Positions 34,949-44,700 of a DNA stretch of 64,000 nucleotides are shown here, piece by piece. The DNA is taken from the NCBI GenBank assembly GCA_900618425.1, contig UZAN01039376.1, forward strand, positions 223,259 through 287,258, in the 5' to 3' direction. The DNA comes from Echinostoma caproni. Lineage: Eukaryota > Platyhelminthes > Trematoda > Plagiorchiida > Echinostomatidae. The position numbers were made by a program, and so were the translations under genes. The stretch's first letter is position 1; each line of letters opens with the position of its first letter. Under the pieces are notes generated by a model. That model did not search any database. It was not told the DNA's origin and was given only the letters and a program-made list of their open reading frames with translations.

Positions 34949-35168
34949 AATAACTTACGGAGAGAGCGAGAGATACTTGCGGATTTTTTTCAACCCAACC
35001 TTACCGTAGGAATTGGTTTTAATTGTTTGATGGATGATATCTTTCTTGCTGTTCAACTAACTCGTTTTACCAACTGGTTTCTGAGTGACAGAGAGCAAGA
35101 AAGAGGTGTAACTTTCAAATCACTCACAGCGGATATGATAAAACGAGTTTTGTGTTTGAATGTACCAC
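34949..35168 (+). CDS. Exon of possible metallocarboxypeptidase-like gene (first of two)
   Basis: Acceptor CATCACACACGCAG ends at 34948 and an ideal donor (CCAC|GTAAGT) follows 35168. It is in phase 0 and reads NNLRREREILADFFQPNLTV, then a segment with FTNWFLSDREQERGVTF and SLTADMIKRVLCLNVP. The one spare base joins exactly to the two-base entry of the exon at 35482. The pattern LADFFQ..., an alternating hydrophobic strand, then GVTFxxLxxDMIKxVL recalls the last half of an M14A procarboxypeptidase propeptide. That family call is only by overall pattern. No signal peptide exon was found upstream. Confidence 0.5.
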
Positions 35169-35481
35169 GTAAGTTTATGATAGACAGGATAAATAGTAGA
35201 ATAATTATCTTTGAACAAAATAAAACAATCGCGTTGGCCTTAGCGGATATTACCCATCCACTGAGTAGTGAATGGGGATACGTTTATCGGGGAATCATGT
35301 GATATGCATGTACAATGGCAATCAGAATTCTGATCGAGGTTTAAGTCAATGGGTCGAGCGATGGAAATCATTTGAAATGAGTGGCACGTGGATTTTGCAC
35401 GAAAAACTGTAAGTCTTCCGACGAATCCCTTCGCGCTGTTTGAATGCAGTTTCTTATACCACAATGTTTTGCAAATTCTAG

Positions 35482-35693
35482 CCAAACGATTTAGTATGAA
35501 TCCGGTTCGATGGTTAAAAATGACTTCTGGTTCAGAAAGTGTTTCACAGATTGGTAACTATAGTGACGTATCTCAAATTTGGACCTCAACCAATTATCAA
35601 AAGATGTTTCGATATATCGATTATGTGACGACTCAGTATCCCTACGTGAAACGTATTCAACAAATGGATACACTGACCTCATGGCTCAAATGC
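35482..35693 (+). CDS. Exon of possible metallocarboxypeptidase-like gene (second of two)
   Basis: Acceptor GTTTTGCAAATTCTAG ends at 35481 and a strong donor (AATGC|GTAAGA) follows 35693. The 70 codons include KRFSMNPVRWLKMTSGSESV and IWTSTNYQKMFRYIDYVTTQ YPYVKRIQ (split here only for length), closing TSWLKC. The W-x(4)-Y-x(2)-M-x(2)-YID-x(3)-YPYV spacing resembles the start of M14 catalytic domains, where an IGxxxEGR motif should follow. Here QMDTLTSW follows instead. In the next frame GYTDLMAQMRKTLLISKS is a tempting continuation, which would imply a frameshift. No zinc-binding HxxE exon is visible downstream, where a PLE is inserted. Confidence 0.45.
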
Positions 35694-35910
35694 GTAAGAC
35701 GCTCCTAATATCTAAAAGTCAAATGGTCTCACTGATAACGAGGTATTGGTTTGTGTACAGTAATGTCTAACATAAACACATGTCACTGAAATTAGCTCAG
35801 TATTATTCATTACACTCGTATAGTAATTATGTATTATATTATAATTACTACACTGCATATTCACATAACTTGATTAAGTTGACAATTTTTATCATCACAG
35901 ATGACCTATA

Positions 35911-36468
35911 CGACCTATATGTCAAATGACCGGCACGGCAGCTATCTATCCACATCAAAGAACACCATCCGCTCTGACTGAGTCAAGGTGGTTCCGGATC
36001 TATCACAAATGTGATTCTCGCCCGATTAGTAGACACTGGCCATCGTGATAAACCATTATTATTTATCAGGTCCCCTCGACCCGGTCCAAATATGTTAGAG
36101 TGCGTACGGTGGTCATAGCCGTGTAAATCTCTATTAAGCATTTTACCCCCGAACTATGTGCCCAGAAGCGTCTTATCCAAGATCTCCATCTCCCCCGGGT
36201 TTATGAGTCCACCCTCCCACCCCCTTCCTGCTCTCACACATTTTCATACTACAACACCGATCCCTCAGAACTGGGTTACACGACCAGTGTGACATAACTG
36301 AAATCCCCGGACGCACAGATCTGAAAATTCGGTGTCCAACACACACCCACACACATTCACGTATACACGGAGTGAACGATTCCTCACATTTTATTGTTCT
36401 CCTCCCAACCTCTAGGGTTTCCCCCCTCATACAAACTGTAATAGCATGATTCTGAGTAATTGAAAACA
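35911..36468 (+). pseudogene. Penelope-like element 3' end with UTR (PLE-E)
   Basis: From 35936 the frame reads RQLSIHIKEHHPL, stop, LSQGGSGSITNVILARLVDT and GHRDKP, the nuclease helix and SSITNxILxRLVDTGH block. After a shift come VRVRTVVIAV, stop, ISIKHFTPELCAQKRLIQDL ending near 36200. The following 240 bases are C/T-rich 3' UTR. They end at about 36468 with AGCATGATTCTGAGTAATTG, nearly the same as the terminal arm of PLE-A. That places PLE-E in the same subfamily and marks its true 3' end. Reverse transcriptase is absent. It lies 220 bases downstream of the candidate carboxypeptidase-like exon. Confidence 0.88.
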
Positions 36469-37652
36469 ATTGATCGCCTGAAATTGTGTTCTAAATGCGA
36501 CTATGGGCATATCTCGAAATCACATGACCTAATTGCTTAGTCGAAATTTACATTTTGTCTTGAATGATGTTCTATCGTTCGTTTAGGAAATATCAAAACC
36601 AATGACCAAGAAAGTGTGGTCAAAATGTTCGAGTTTACTTCAAATGAAATCATTATACTCTATCAATTTATAGTTAAAACCAAGGTGGTGAAACTAATGG
36701 GGTTCTAGGCAGTTTCGCTTCGAACAAGATCTTAATAACCTGTTTGATGCATTTTCGGTAATGAATGTTAAATTATATCGGTGCATATGGAACACTGAGG
36801 AGAAAGAAGATAACTAAGGTCTTAACAGTCTACAATTTATTGCATTACGTGAGCAAAGATATCAGGATAAAGGGCTACTCAGGCAAAATGTTCTTCCCAG
36901 TCTTCAATCCCGTGAATGAGACTCAATACGCTACGTGTTATGAGGAACAATTGTGATGAAAGTCAAGGTGTTGCACGAGGTTCGTCAATATCTGTATTTT
37001 TACCGTTTATAGACGGTTTTGTTTTAGGTGATTCAATTAGGATTACTTTGATACAAATTCTATTATACAACATGTTTTTCATCTCACAATGGCAGGATTC
37101 AGTGGAACGAATGCCACCTTCGGATAACGGGACAGAGGAATACTTTTTATTGAAAAATGTCGAATTGCCCTGTGCAGATTTGTATCAGTATTTTCACGTT
37201 TGGAAATGCCCTTGTGATCATGTATTTATCTGAAGCTTTGGCAAATAGATTGAACAAAAACAAACACACGAAATCCGATTACCATCTGATTCGACTGATA
37301 CCAAACAAAATATTTTTAACAACAATCCAGTGGCAGATGCAGAAAAGAAAATCGAGCGTTAGTTAATTATGATTATGAATATTACTAGTCGGGATCTGAA
37401 CTAATATAACTTGGGCATGAAACCACAATCCTTAAGCCAGGAAAGATGTCACACTTGGTTCCTGATTGACAATTAAGTTTGGTGCTATTATCACATTAAC
37501 ATGTTGCTCAATTCTTGTTCCTCACTTTTAATCATAAACTGTTGTATCGATAAAATGTTTTAGTCAAAGTAAATGAATCAAATAATCCTGAATGATTTAG
37601 TTTGGAATGACTAAAATAAAAACAAATAAAAAAGAAATCAGTTTTCATTGGT
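36469..37652. other. Non-coding stretch
   Basis: No transposon blocks. A plus-strand frame after an acceptor-like GGCAG at 37096 reads DSVERMPPSDNGTEEYFLLK and runs to a stop at 37231. It is in phase with the exon ending at 35693 but has no other support. Confidence 0.4.
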
Positions 37653-38106
37653 GTGTTACGTAAAGGAGACGATGCAATCCCACTGGTTGGTCGTTGGATT
37701 TGTCCTACAGTTCAGTCTGTTTATCCTGCCGTAAAGCTGATCATTGTTCACGGAACAATCAAATCACTAATTCGGTCAAAAGTAGAGAGAGACCCAACGA
37801 TTCAGGCACCTCCTGTTGCAGCTATCTTTTTTCCCTGTACTTGCTGTTCGTGGTACGTTGGAAGGATTGAACGCCGGCTATCGACCAGAATGGGTGAGCA
37901 CGTTCGAAAAACCTTGTCACTTCGAAAAGAGGAAAACTTCCAGGAAGCAGTGCAGCACGACATTTGCTAGATTCCGGACACTGCATTGACAAACCCAAAG
38001 CCCAATAATGATGCTTAGGTTTGCCGAAGTGACTATAATTAGCCGTTTAGAACCTGACCTATGCGTGCACAAGTCCTTTGTGATGCAGCTAGTTTTGCGG
38101 TGGTAA
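37653..38106 (+). pseudogene. Penelope-like element GIY-YIG remnant (PLE-C)
   Basis: Plus-strand C-terminal third of a PLE. It opens around IPLVGRW, then FFPCTCCSWYVGRIERRLST and RMGEHV, keeping the YVGRxERRLxxR...EH nuclease signature and the CxC pair. A frame change gives SSAARHLLDSGHCIDKPKA. The final block FAEVTIISRLEPDLCVHKSF ends VLRW with TAA at 38104-38106, the normal PLE stop position. At most two shifts are needed, so it is among the better preserved copies. The upstream palm domain is missing. Confidence 0.9.
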
Positions 38107-38540
38107 TTTCCTCTCCTTTCCTCCCTCTCAACTCAGCCGTTCTCCTACATCATCAATGACACTTTGTCCTTCTCACTTCCATATTACGCATCTCTTTGGT
38201 CCCACTTAACTGATCAATTTTCTACTCCGTTACCCTTCTACGTCCGTTCTAATTCAGTTCTATTTTCATCTAATTCGTATTACGCAATCATTGTCAACTC
38301 TCTTTCCTATACGGTTAATGTTTTTCCATTAATTAACTATTACTATGTTGGCATTCGCTTTTTACTGAATTTTACTAATCATTATCTCCCCTCCCCGTAC
38401 ACTCATCTCCAAATACCTCTCTCGATAACTGAACAAGCCATTTCTTTCCGCTCAAACCCATGTAATTATGTAATTGTTCATACATGGTATTCTTCTCATG
38501 ACATTCCGGCCCATTTCATTTGCCCAGAAAGCTGAGTGAG
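38107..38540 (+). other. Pyrimidine-rich 3' UTR of PLE-C
   Basis: More than 400 bases of strongly C/T-biased sequence starting at the PLE-C stop. The 123-codon frame across it (38164-38535) is an S/Y/L/F-rich artefact of that bias. PLE-E shows the same kind of C/T-rich tail. A run of nine As follows at about 38600, possibly the tail. Confidence 0.55.
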
Positions 38541-38749
38541 AGCACGCGAAAGTGATAGTCACTATCAATTCTTCTCATATTGGGTTACGTTTTATTAAAA
38601 AAAAACTCTGTGTTCTGCGAAACGTTTTATAGTACCGCTTTTATTTGCTTCGCAGTTATTGCCGAACCACGTAGCACGTAGCATGAGAATCTATCGTGTA
38701 AGACAGATTCTCTTTGGCAGCAATTATTGGTTTTTCTAATGTTGATGTT

Positions 38750-39209
38750 ACTTCGCAATATGTGGCGATGAATGTGAATGGATATCCTTCTGAGTGCAGT
38801 ACTTCTTCAATAGCGTTTTTTTAAAGAGTCCTCTGTGTGCAAATCTCACACGCTTGATGAAATATTGAGCAAACGAGACCGATTTAGTATCGCTTGGAGA
38901 CGAAGCTCGTGAAATGCAAATATTGACCAAACTGTGTTTTTTTAAAAGAAAGATCTTTTAGTTGATCCTTCTGGTCGCCGAGTCATCTTTATATCTGAAA
39001 CTCGATACGATCGTCCCGTTAGCTGGGTATTGGGGTTAATGGTGAAATAGGTTTTCTCGTTTTGAAATATCCCTTTCAAGCTTTTCTTCTAGATGACCAA
39101 GGAAAATATCCGCAAGAATCAGCCTCAGCGGACTGCTCATAACGAAGTCATCTATCTGCCGATATCCTTCTCCAAGGAATGAGTGCGTGAAATATGTACA
39201 GAGCACCCT
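38750..39209 (-). pseudogene. Penelope-like element reverse transcriptase fragment (PLE-B)
   Basis: On the minus strand, 39209-39063 reads LCTYFTHSFLGEGYRQIDDF followed by VMSSPLRLILADIFLGHLEE. This is the palm block that in intact PLEs is RQxDGxxMGSPLxPxLADIF. In the same frame, after one stop, FRYKDDSATRR (38999-38965) occupies the catalytic YVDD site, with K in place of V and both aspartates kept. A thumb-like KDIHSHSSPH block follows near 38770. It faces PLE-C tail to tail. It is not part of PLE-A, whose palm is present separately. Confidence 0.85.
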
Positions 39210-39685
39210 TCAATTGACTAAACTGACCTCATAAAAACATACTGCACGCAAACGCAGATCCATTTGTGTTGTAAAGCAACATCAGAAGTTAGATTCACAC
39301 TAAAAATGTCCCATCAAGTTGTATCCCAAATCCACACCAATTACATTGTCCGCATAGCCTGTGAGTAACACTTTCGTCACTGCGGAACGGAGCTAGTTCA
39401 GAGAGATCTTCAAAGAATATCACCATGTCATATTTTTATCAGTTTGTTGAGGAGAAGATCGCCTCTTCAGAACAATCAACGATTGGTATTCTACATTTTC
39501 GATACGTTAATCAAACCTCAATCATCGGTAGCATGAAAAAAGTAGATCACATGACAGAAAACCAGTATCATCCTGGTAATGATAAATAAATACTGAACCG
39601 ACCAAAGCTCGCGAATAACAGTTAGGGAAGCATTTCATTAGTCCCACGGAACACATTACGAACAACAGCGTCGCGAACAAGTTCG
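39210..39685. other. Unassigned sequence between PLE remnants
   Basis: May hold eroded fingers-domain sequence of PLE-B, but no block can be placed with confidence. Confidence 0.35.
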
Positions 39686-39810
39686 TTTTCAGTTATTCGT
39701 AATCATGCCATTACCTAACATTGAATATGACTAACAACAAGGACAAACAGAGAATGTGAGATTCGAGTCCAAATGGTTCAGTTCCGGATCCAATCATGCG
39801 TGCATGTGTG
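39686..39810 (+). repeat. Left inverted arm of PLE-A (3' terminus)
   Basis: Aligns with the reverse complement of 41330-41415 plus 41701-41723. Positions 39686-39708 are identical over 23 bases to the complement of 41701-41723. It then continues through GAATGTGAGATTCGAGTC and GGTTCAG. The arm lacks the 285-bp LTR present in the right arm and so shows the empty target site. Confidence 0.88.
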
Positions 39811-41311
39811 CTTGTGTGAAATTGATCACATAGTCAAAAGTTCAAGTGATTGCACATGTTGGAGTGGCTGAAGTGGACCAAGGGAGATTAAGTGCTTGCA
39901 CAAATTTCTTCTGGACACACAAGGAGGTTGTGAATACGAATACTTACAGTTTCGGCCGTGGCTAAGATTAGATGCTTCACTGCTCTTGATTACTTAAATC
40001 GAACCTTATAAATCAACCCCGAGTGATTTGACTTAACGAGATGCGAACACACCATGCTTGTAATTTTCTTAATTATTTCAGTCCTCAGCTAAGTCGGTTG
40101 GTGTTCCCGAACGCGATCGGATAAGCGCCTAGTCGTGCGGCCAGTTCCACAGGAACAGATGAATGAGTATACACCGATTGAGGCTGCAGAATCTGGCACT
40201 CTCGTGATAGGTATAGATGTGAACACAGCTTTAAATTGTGCAGCGTAAATGTGACCATTCCGGGCAAAAGCTGAACGTAAGAACCGAAGTTCACTCTTTG
40301 AACCAAAGAGCGAATTATATTTGTTTTCCTCTGAAAAGGGGCAAAAATCTGGAAGTGGATATACTGTTCATTCTATGTTGTTTTCCTATACACTGATCGG
40401 AGCTTTCGCTGCGACGTTTCAGGAGTATGTCCAGAAACGCTCGACTATTGTCCTTTTATTTTTCTTTAAGAAACGTTTTTCGTTCGCTGGGACATTATTG
40501 AACTCTTCAAGCAACCGATTGGTCTCTATAATTGCATTTACTCTACGTAATATATCATCAACGTCTCGTCTGTAAGAGGTACATTATCTGATATGAGGCT
40601 CAAGGGATTCGTTCTCAAGTTTGATCATACAGATGTTGGCGAATAATTGTCCTAAGTGGAACCACATTGCATCCCTATCCTTCTGGAGACACAGTTCACC
40701 ACTGAAATGAAGCCGGACGTTCTGCGCGCATACGAATAACCTTTGTTTAGGTTCATCTAATGGAATTCCCACTTCAATGTCGACATCTTGAATAAATCCC
40801 CATATGTGGTTGATATTTTTACTAATTGGCACATTTGTGAACAAAAATGTGACANATGTGACATCACCATTGTACCCTCCAGTTTGAGGTTTTTTGAAGC
40901 CTCTACAAGATGAAAGTGATTCGTTGACTGCGTTTGCAAATTGTGAATTTTACTGGTTCAAGTAGGCCTACCAACCACTTCGCAACGGCGTGAAACGGGG
41001 AGTTGCACATATCTAGAATGGTTCTCATATGGACACCCTCTTTTTGTAATTTCTGAAGTCCATATAATATAGGACTTTTTATACCCGCTGGGCGTATTCT
41101 CTTGAACGTCAGTGCATCATTTGTTCACTTTTGCTTCACATATCGTAATTTTGTGGAAATCAATTTTTTTTATCTTAATCGTCGCATCCTTTAAAGTCGG
41201 AGTCTTTGTGCACTTGGACTGGTCATTCAATATCACCCTTATCTGACCAATGTAATCAGATCTTTTCATGGTCATACTACCTGCACTCCTTGTCTGGTCT
41301 TGATAACACAT
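39811..41311 (-). pseudogene. Near full-length Penelope-like element (PLE-A)
   Basis: Minus-strand PLE with the domains in order. MTMKRSDYIGQIRVILNDQS lies near 41280. RPAGIKSPILYGLQKL and RTILDMCNSPFHAVAKWL (fingers) lie at 41106-40903. LFTNVPISKNI at 40844 and a palm with GIPLDEPKQRLFVCAQNV follow. DAMWFHLGQLFANI replaces DGVAMGSPLGPLLANI. DVDD stands in the catalytic site at about 40560. Then FLDILLKRRSE, a thumb block, YSFICSCG with GRTTRRLSDRVREHQP (40170-40090), ATAETVSIRIHN and VQKKFVQALNLPWS near 39880. At least six frame changes or stops and loss of the YI before GRT make it inactive. Confidence 0.93.
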
Positions 41312-41329
41312 GCTTGCAGATATGATTGG

Positions 41330-41723
41330 AGTCGGAGCTGAACCATTATGACTCGAATCTCACATTCCCTGTTTATCCTTGCTGTTAGTCATATCTAATG
41401 TTAGATAATGGCATGTGTTGTGTCCCAAAAAAGTAGGAAGATAAACACAGAACGAATTAAGACGTAAGTTTATTGTAAATGACAAATATGTAGCCGGTTC
41501 ACAAACCGTGCAACAGATAGGAACGATCAGTATGTAGGAAAGCGGGTAGGCAGGCCGACACCGGCTCACACGTTGCACTACATGCAAATACTGTCAAGCC
41601 AGCATTCAAACAGTCAGTCAATCGATCAACCGATTGATCGATAAATCAGTTTGGCCACGGGCATGTATGAACGCAAATCAGTCAGTTGTAGACCACAACA
41701 GCATGATTACGAATAACTGAAAA
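41330..41723 (-). repeat. Right inverted arm of PLE-A (5' terminus), split by LTR
   Basis: Inverted partner of 39686-39810, immediately upstream of the PLE-A reading frame. It is interrupted at 41415/41701 by a 285-base insertion. Removing the insertion and one copy of GCATG restores the alignment with the left arm. Confidence 0.88.
41416..41700 (-). mobile_element. Solo LTR of an LTR retrotransposon
   Basis: A 285-base insertion starting TGTTGTG and ending CACAACA, the short TG...CA inverted termini of LTRs. It is flanked by the perfect 5-bp duplication GCATG (41411-41415 and 41701-41705). The homologous left arm of PLE-A has one GCATG at the matching place (complement of 39703-39707), an independent empty site. 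On the minus strand an AATAAA lies about 50-60 bases before the end, so that is the likely orientation. No internal gag-pol is present, as expected after LTR-LTR recombination. A 5-bp duplication fits gypsy or BEL types. Assignment to a named family is not possible. Confidence 0.9.
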
Positions 41724-44700
41724 TAAGCTAGTTAGTTACGGAAGCGCTTGAAACTCAACTACGGAACTCAGCATTTGGCCAAGGTGTCACCCATTTTATG
41801 AATAAAAGAAGGGTCAGTTTCAGGTTAGAGAATTCAAACCATTTTCTTCTCTTGGTGATTGCCCATCCGAATATAAACTCGTAATCGACGGGAATGGACC
41901 ATCTATACGTCTCCCACACTAATCAGAAGACACTCGTTATCAGGCGAATACGAACATAACTCCTAACTGGTATGTGGTTGAACAGCCGTTCATTGAGAAT
42001 AAATCAACAACGTTAGGTCAATCTGGTTCCGTCCGACAAAGTGCAAGAATGGTTTCTACTCTCTAAGTCGGACGTGTCTACTACACCACCAAGAGATGTA
42101 GCAAGTAATTTTCATCAACGAAAATAATGTGGGACGAGATGGTAGCTTGATATGTGGTAGCTCGGAGAAGCACCAATACCAACAACTTTCACCAACATTC
42201 AGGGATGATTAAATAATAACCTCTGATAAATTAGGTGAATAATATCAATCCAGCTTCTGTATTCCATGGATTATTGTTTGAAGGAGTCTGTGTCGAAACT
42301 TACTCAAGTTATTCATCCGCCTACATGTTTCCAATCATTCCGAAATGGGCACCATACGTAGTTGCGTGTGCATCCGTACCCCCTGTCATCATAATTTTAG
42401 ATAAGGTATTCTGAGGATTGCAAAACTGGATATAAAGGGTGTCAAAGTGACCATGTGCAATATTTAGATCAGATTATAAATTGGAGCGTTGCTTTCTGTG
42501 GTCCGCGTCATAAGTGTGATTAACAAGCTCCCGAACGGTTGACACCGACTGCTTTATTACATTACACAATATGTCCATTCTGACTTGGGACGTCACAATG
42601 AATTGTGAATAATCCCTAACAATAACTCAGTCAAAAACTTATACAATAAGTGGCGTGCTAGTCCAATTCTGTAAAACTCCTGATTATCTGATTTTGGACG
42701 TTGGTAAGAGGTGTGGAGGGTGTAATGATTCTTTATGTTATGAACCCCTGTGCTGCTGCAGTCAGCAGGTGTTTTCAAGGCGCTTTTCGCTCAACACATT
42801 TGCACTGTGTGGAAGCTTAGTTACACACAAACAGGTACATGACTGACTTAGAGTCCAACCGAAACTCACATGAATTTTCAATATCAATTTCTATGCATAG
42901 GCTTGTGAGATAGGCTCTTTTCCAACCAAAATCATATTGCAAATATTCCATCTTCTTTGTTCTTCGAGTTTCCAACAAGAAGGTTTAACTCACTGTATTT
43001 ATGTTAACTTGAATGCACACACTTGGGCACATAAACTGCGACAATTGATTTCCTTCATCAGCCACTAAACCTTAATCTACGAAATGTGATAGATTATGGA
43101 GAAAATATCAAATTTATAGAATTTCTGGAATCAGCTCATATCCTATCACTTTCATATAAAACGATAAACCATGGAGTATAAACTAAAGCACTGGACGTTG
43201 GAGAGTAATATGGTTATTATAAAGTGTCGAAGGGAAACGTTTGAGGATAAAGGTTGCGACTATTTTCAGGTTTTACCTTGAGCAGCGCCTTGACAATGAG
43301 GTCTATAACGATCGATAAACGTCACATATTTTGGAGTTATTTCCATATTGTCGAAACGCATAACTTGCTATCCTGATGAGCATCAAATCTAAGCACATGC
43401 TTCGTTTATTCCGGAGGATTCTAACTACGACTGTCGTTCAGACTGGTGACAGTTTTTCAAACTATGCTTTGAACATTCTTTCCTACAAATTAAGAGGAAT
43501 GTATTTCCGGCCTCTCTCTTGTAGTTACTCTCCACAAATTCACACTGTTAACCACAGTTGTTACTTGCTCCGTCGTTCACATTTGTAAAAACAGCTGACC
43601 CCACAGCCCAAGACAAACACTTTCATTCGTATATTATCAACACGTAGTTTATATTTCCGAGTTTCATATTTGCAATTGACTTGAGAAGAAAACGTAACAC
43701 GATAATTGAAACTCTGTGAATGCTTCTCAATGCTCGCGGTTCACTCGGTGAAGATTATGGCAGAACAAATTGCAAACTTACGACGAGCTAGTCCTTCAAA
43801 CGACTGCATCCAGTTAACCGGACTCATTATAAGTAAGGAATGTGGGTTGCGTATCAGAGTGGATACAAAAGGTACTCGGTATTGACGAATCACAAGGACT
43901 ATGACCGGTCGGTTCACATTGCACTTACTCGTCCAACAAACGCGAAATTCCATTGTATCTAAAACAGTGCTACCCCGTTGGCAGTCGAAAACCTATCAGA
44001 GTGAAGAAGAAAGACAGAGTTAATACCATAGTAATAACTACAGCACACCGGCTCTGAACACCACTATGAAAAATGTTTTATTTTGGTCGTACGCATCCCT
44101 CGGTTTTACAAATAAACTGAAATGCGATACCTGTTTGTCTTTAGCTGGATTAGAGTTGCAGAACAACTACTTTATAACGTCAGCTTTGCCATGCGATTTC
44201 CATTTAAATTCGTATAACTCCTAGTTGCATGTATTGCTCAACTCTCACCACGACCCACTTGGAATAGGAACTTGGTTGATCCTTTTCAAAACCAAAGGCA
44301 TTAAATCATGTGACTTGTGGCTTCATCTCAAATCATCCTGTCAACAACATGAAGCCCCAAAGCTACAGGGATGTATTATGCCTAAGGACTTGGCGGGGCT
44401 GAAAACAGACCGCATTGTGCATAGATAGAGACTATGGGTAAACATCACGAATTGGGGAATACAAAGGGAGAATGACGGCAGAAACTCATTCGAAACTGGA
44501 CGACAAACACATGCGAACACAAAAGGGGATGAAATACATTGATGTAAAAATTGAAAACAAACCACGGTGCATCTAATTACCGACGCTGGCGACGAACCTT
44601 GGATTGAGAATCTTTTGTTTACGTGTATGGTTGTGAACAGCGTTCCAACAGGATAACTATTTGCGAATTCAAGTAACCGAAAAGGAAGAAACACGGACGG

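Noticed and set aside
35388..35708. Reading the 106-codon frame as one complete ORF
   Set aside because: The internal CTAG acceptor at 35481 and the phase match to the exon ending at 35168 make an exon beginning at 35482 more likely.
38164..38535. 123-codon plus-strand frame, one of the longest in the window
   Set aside because: Its S/Y/L/F-rich composition follows from the C/T-biased 3' UTR of PLE-C.
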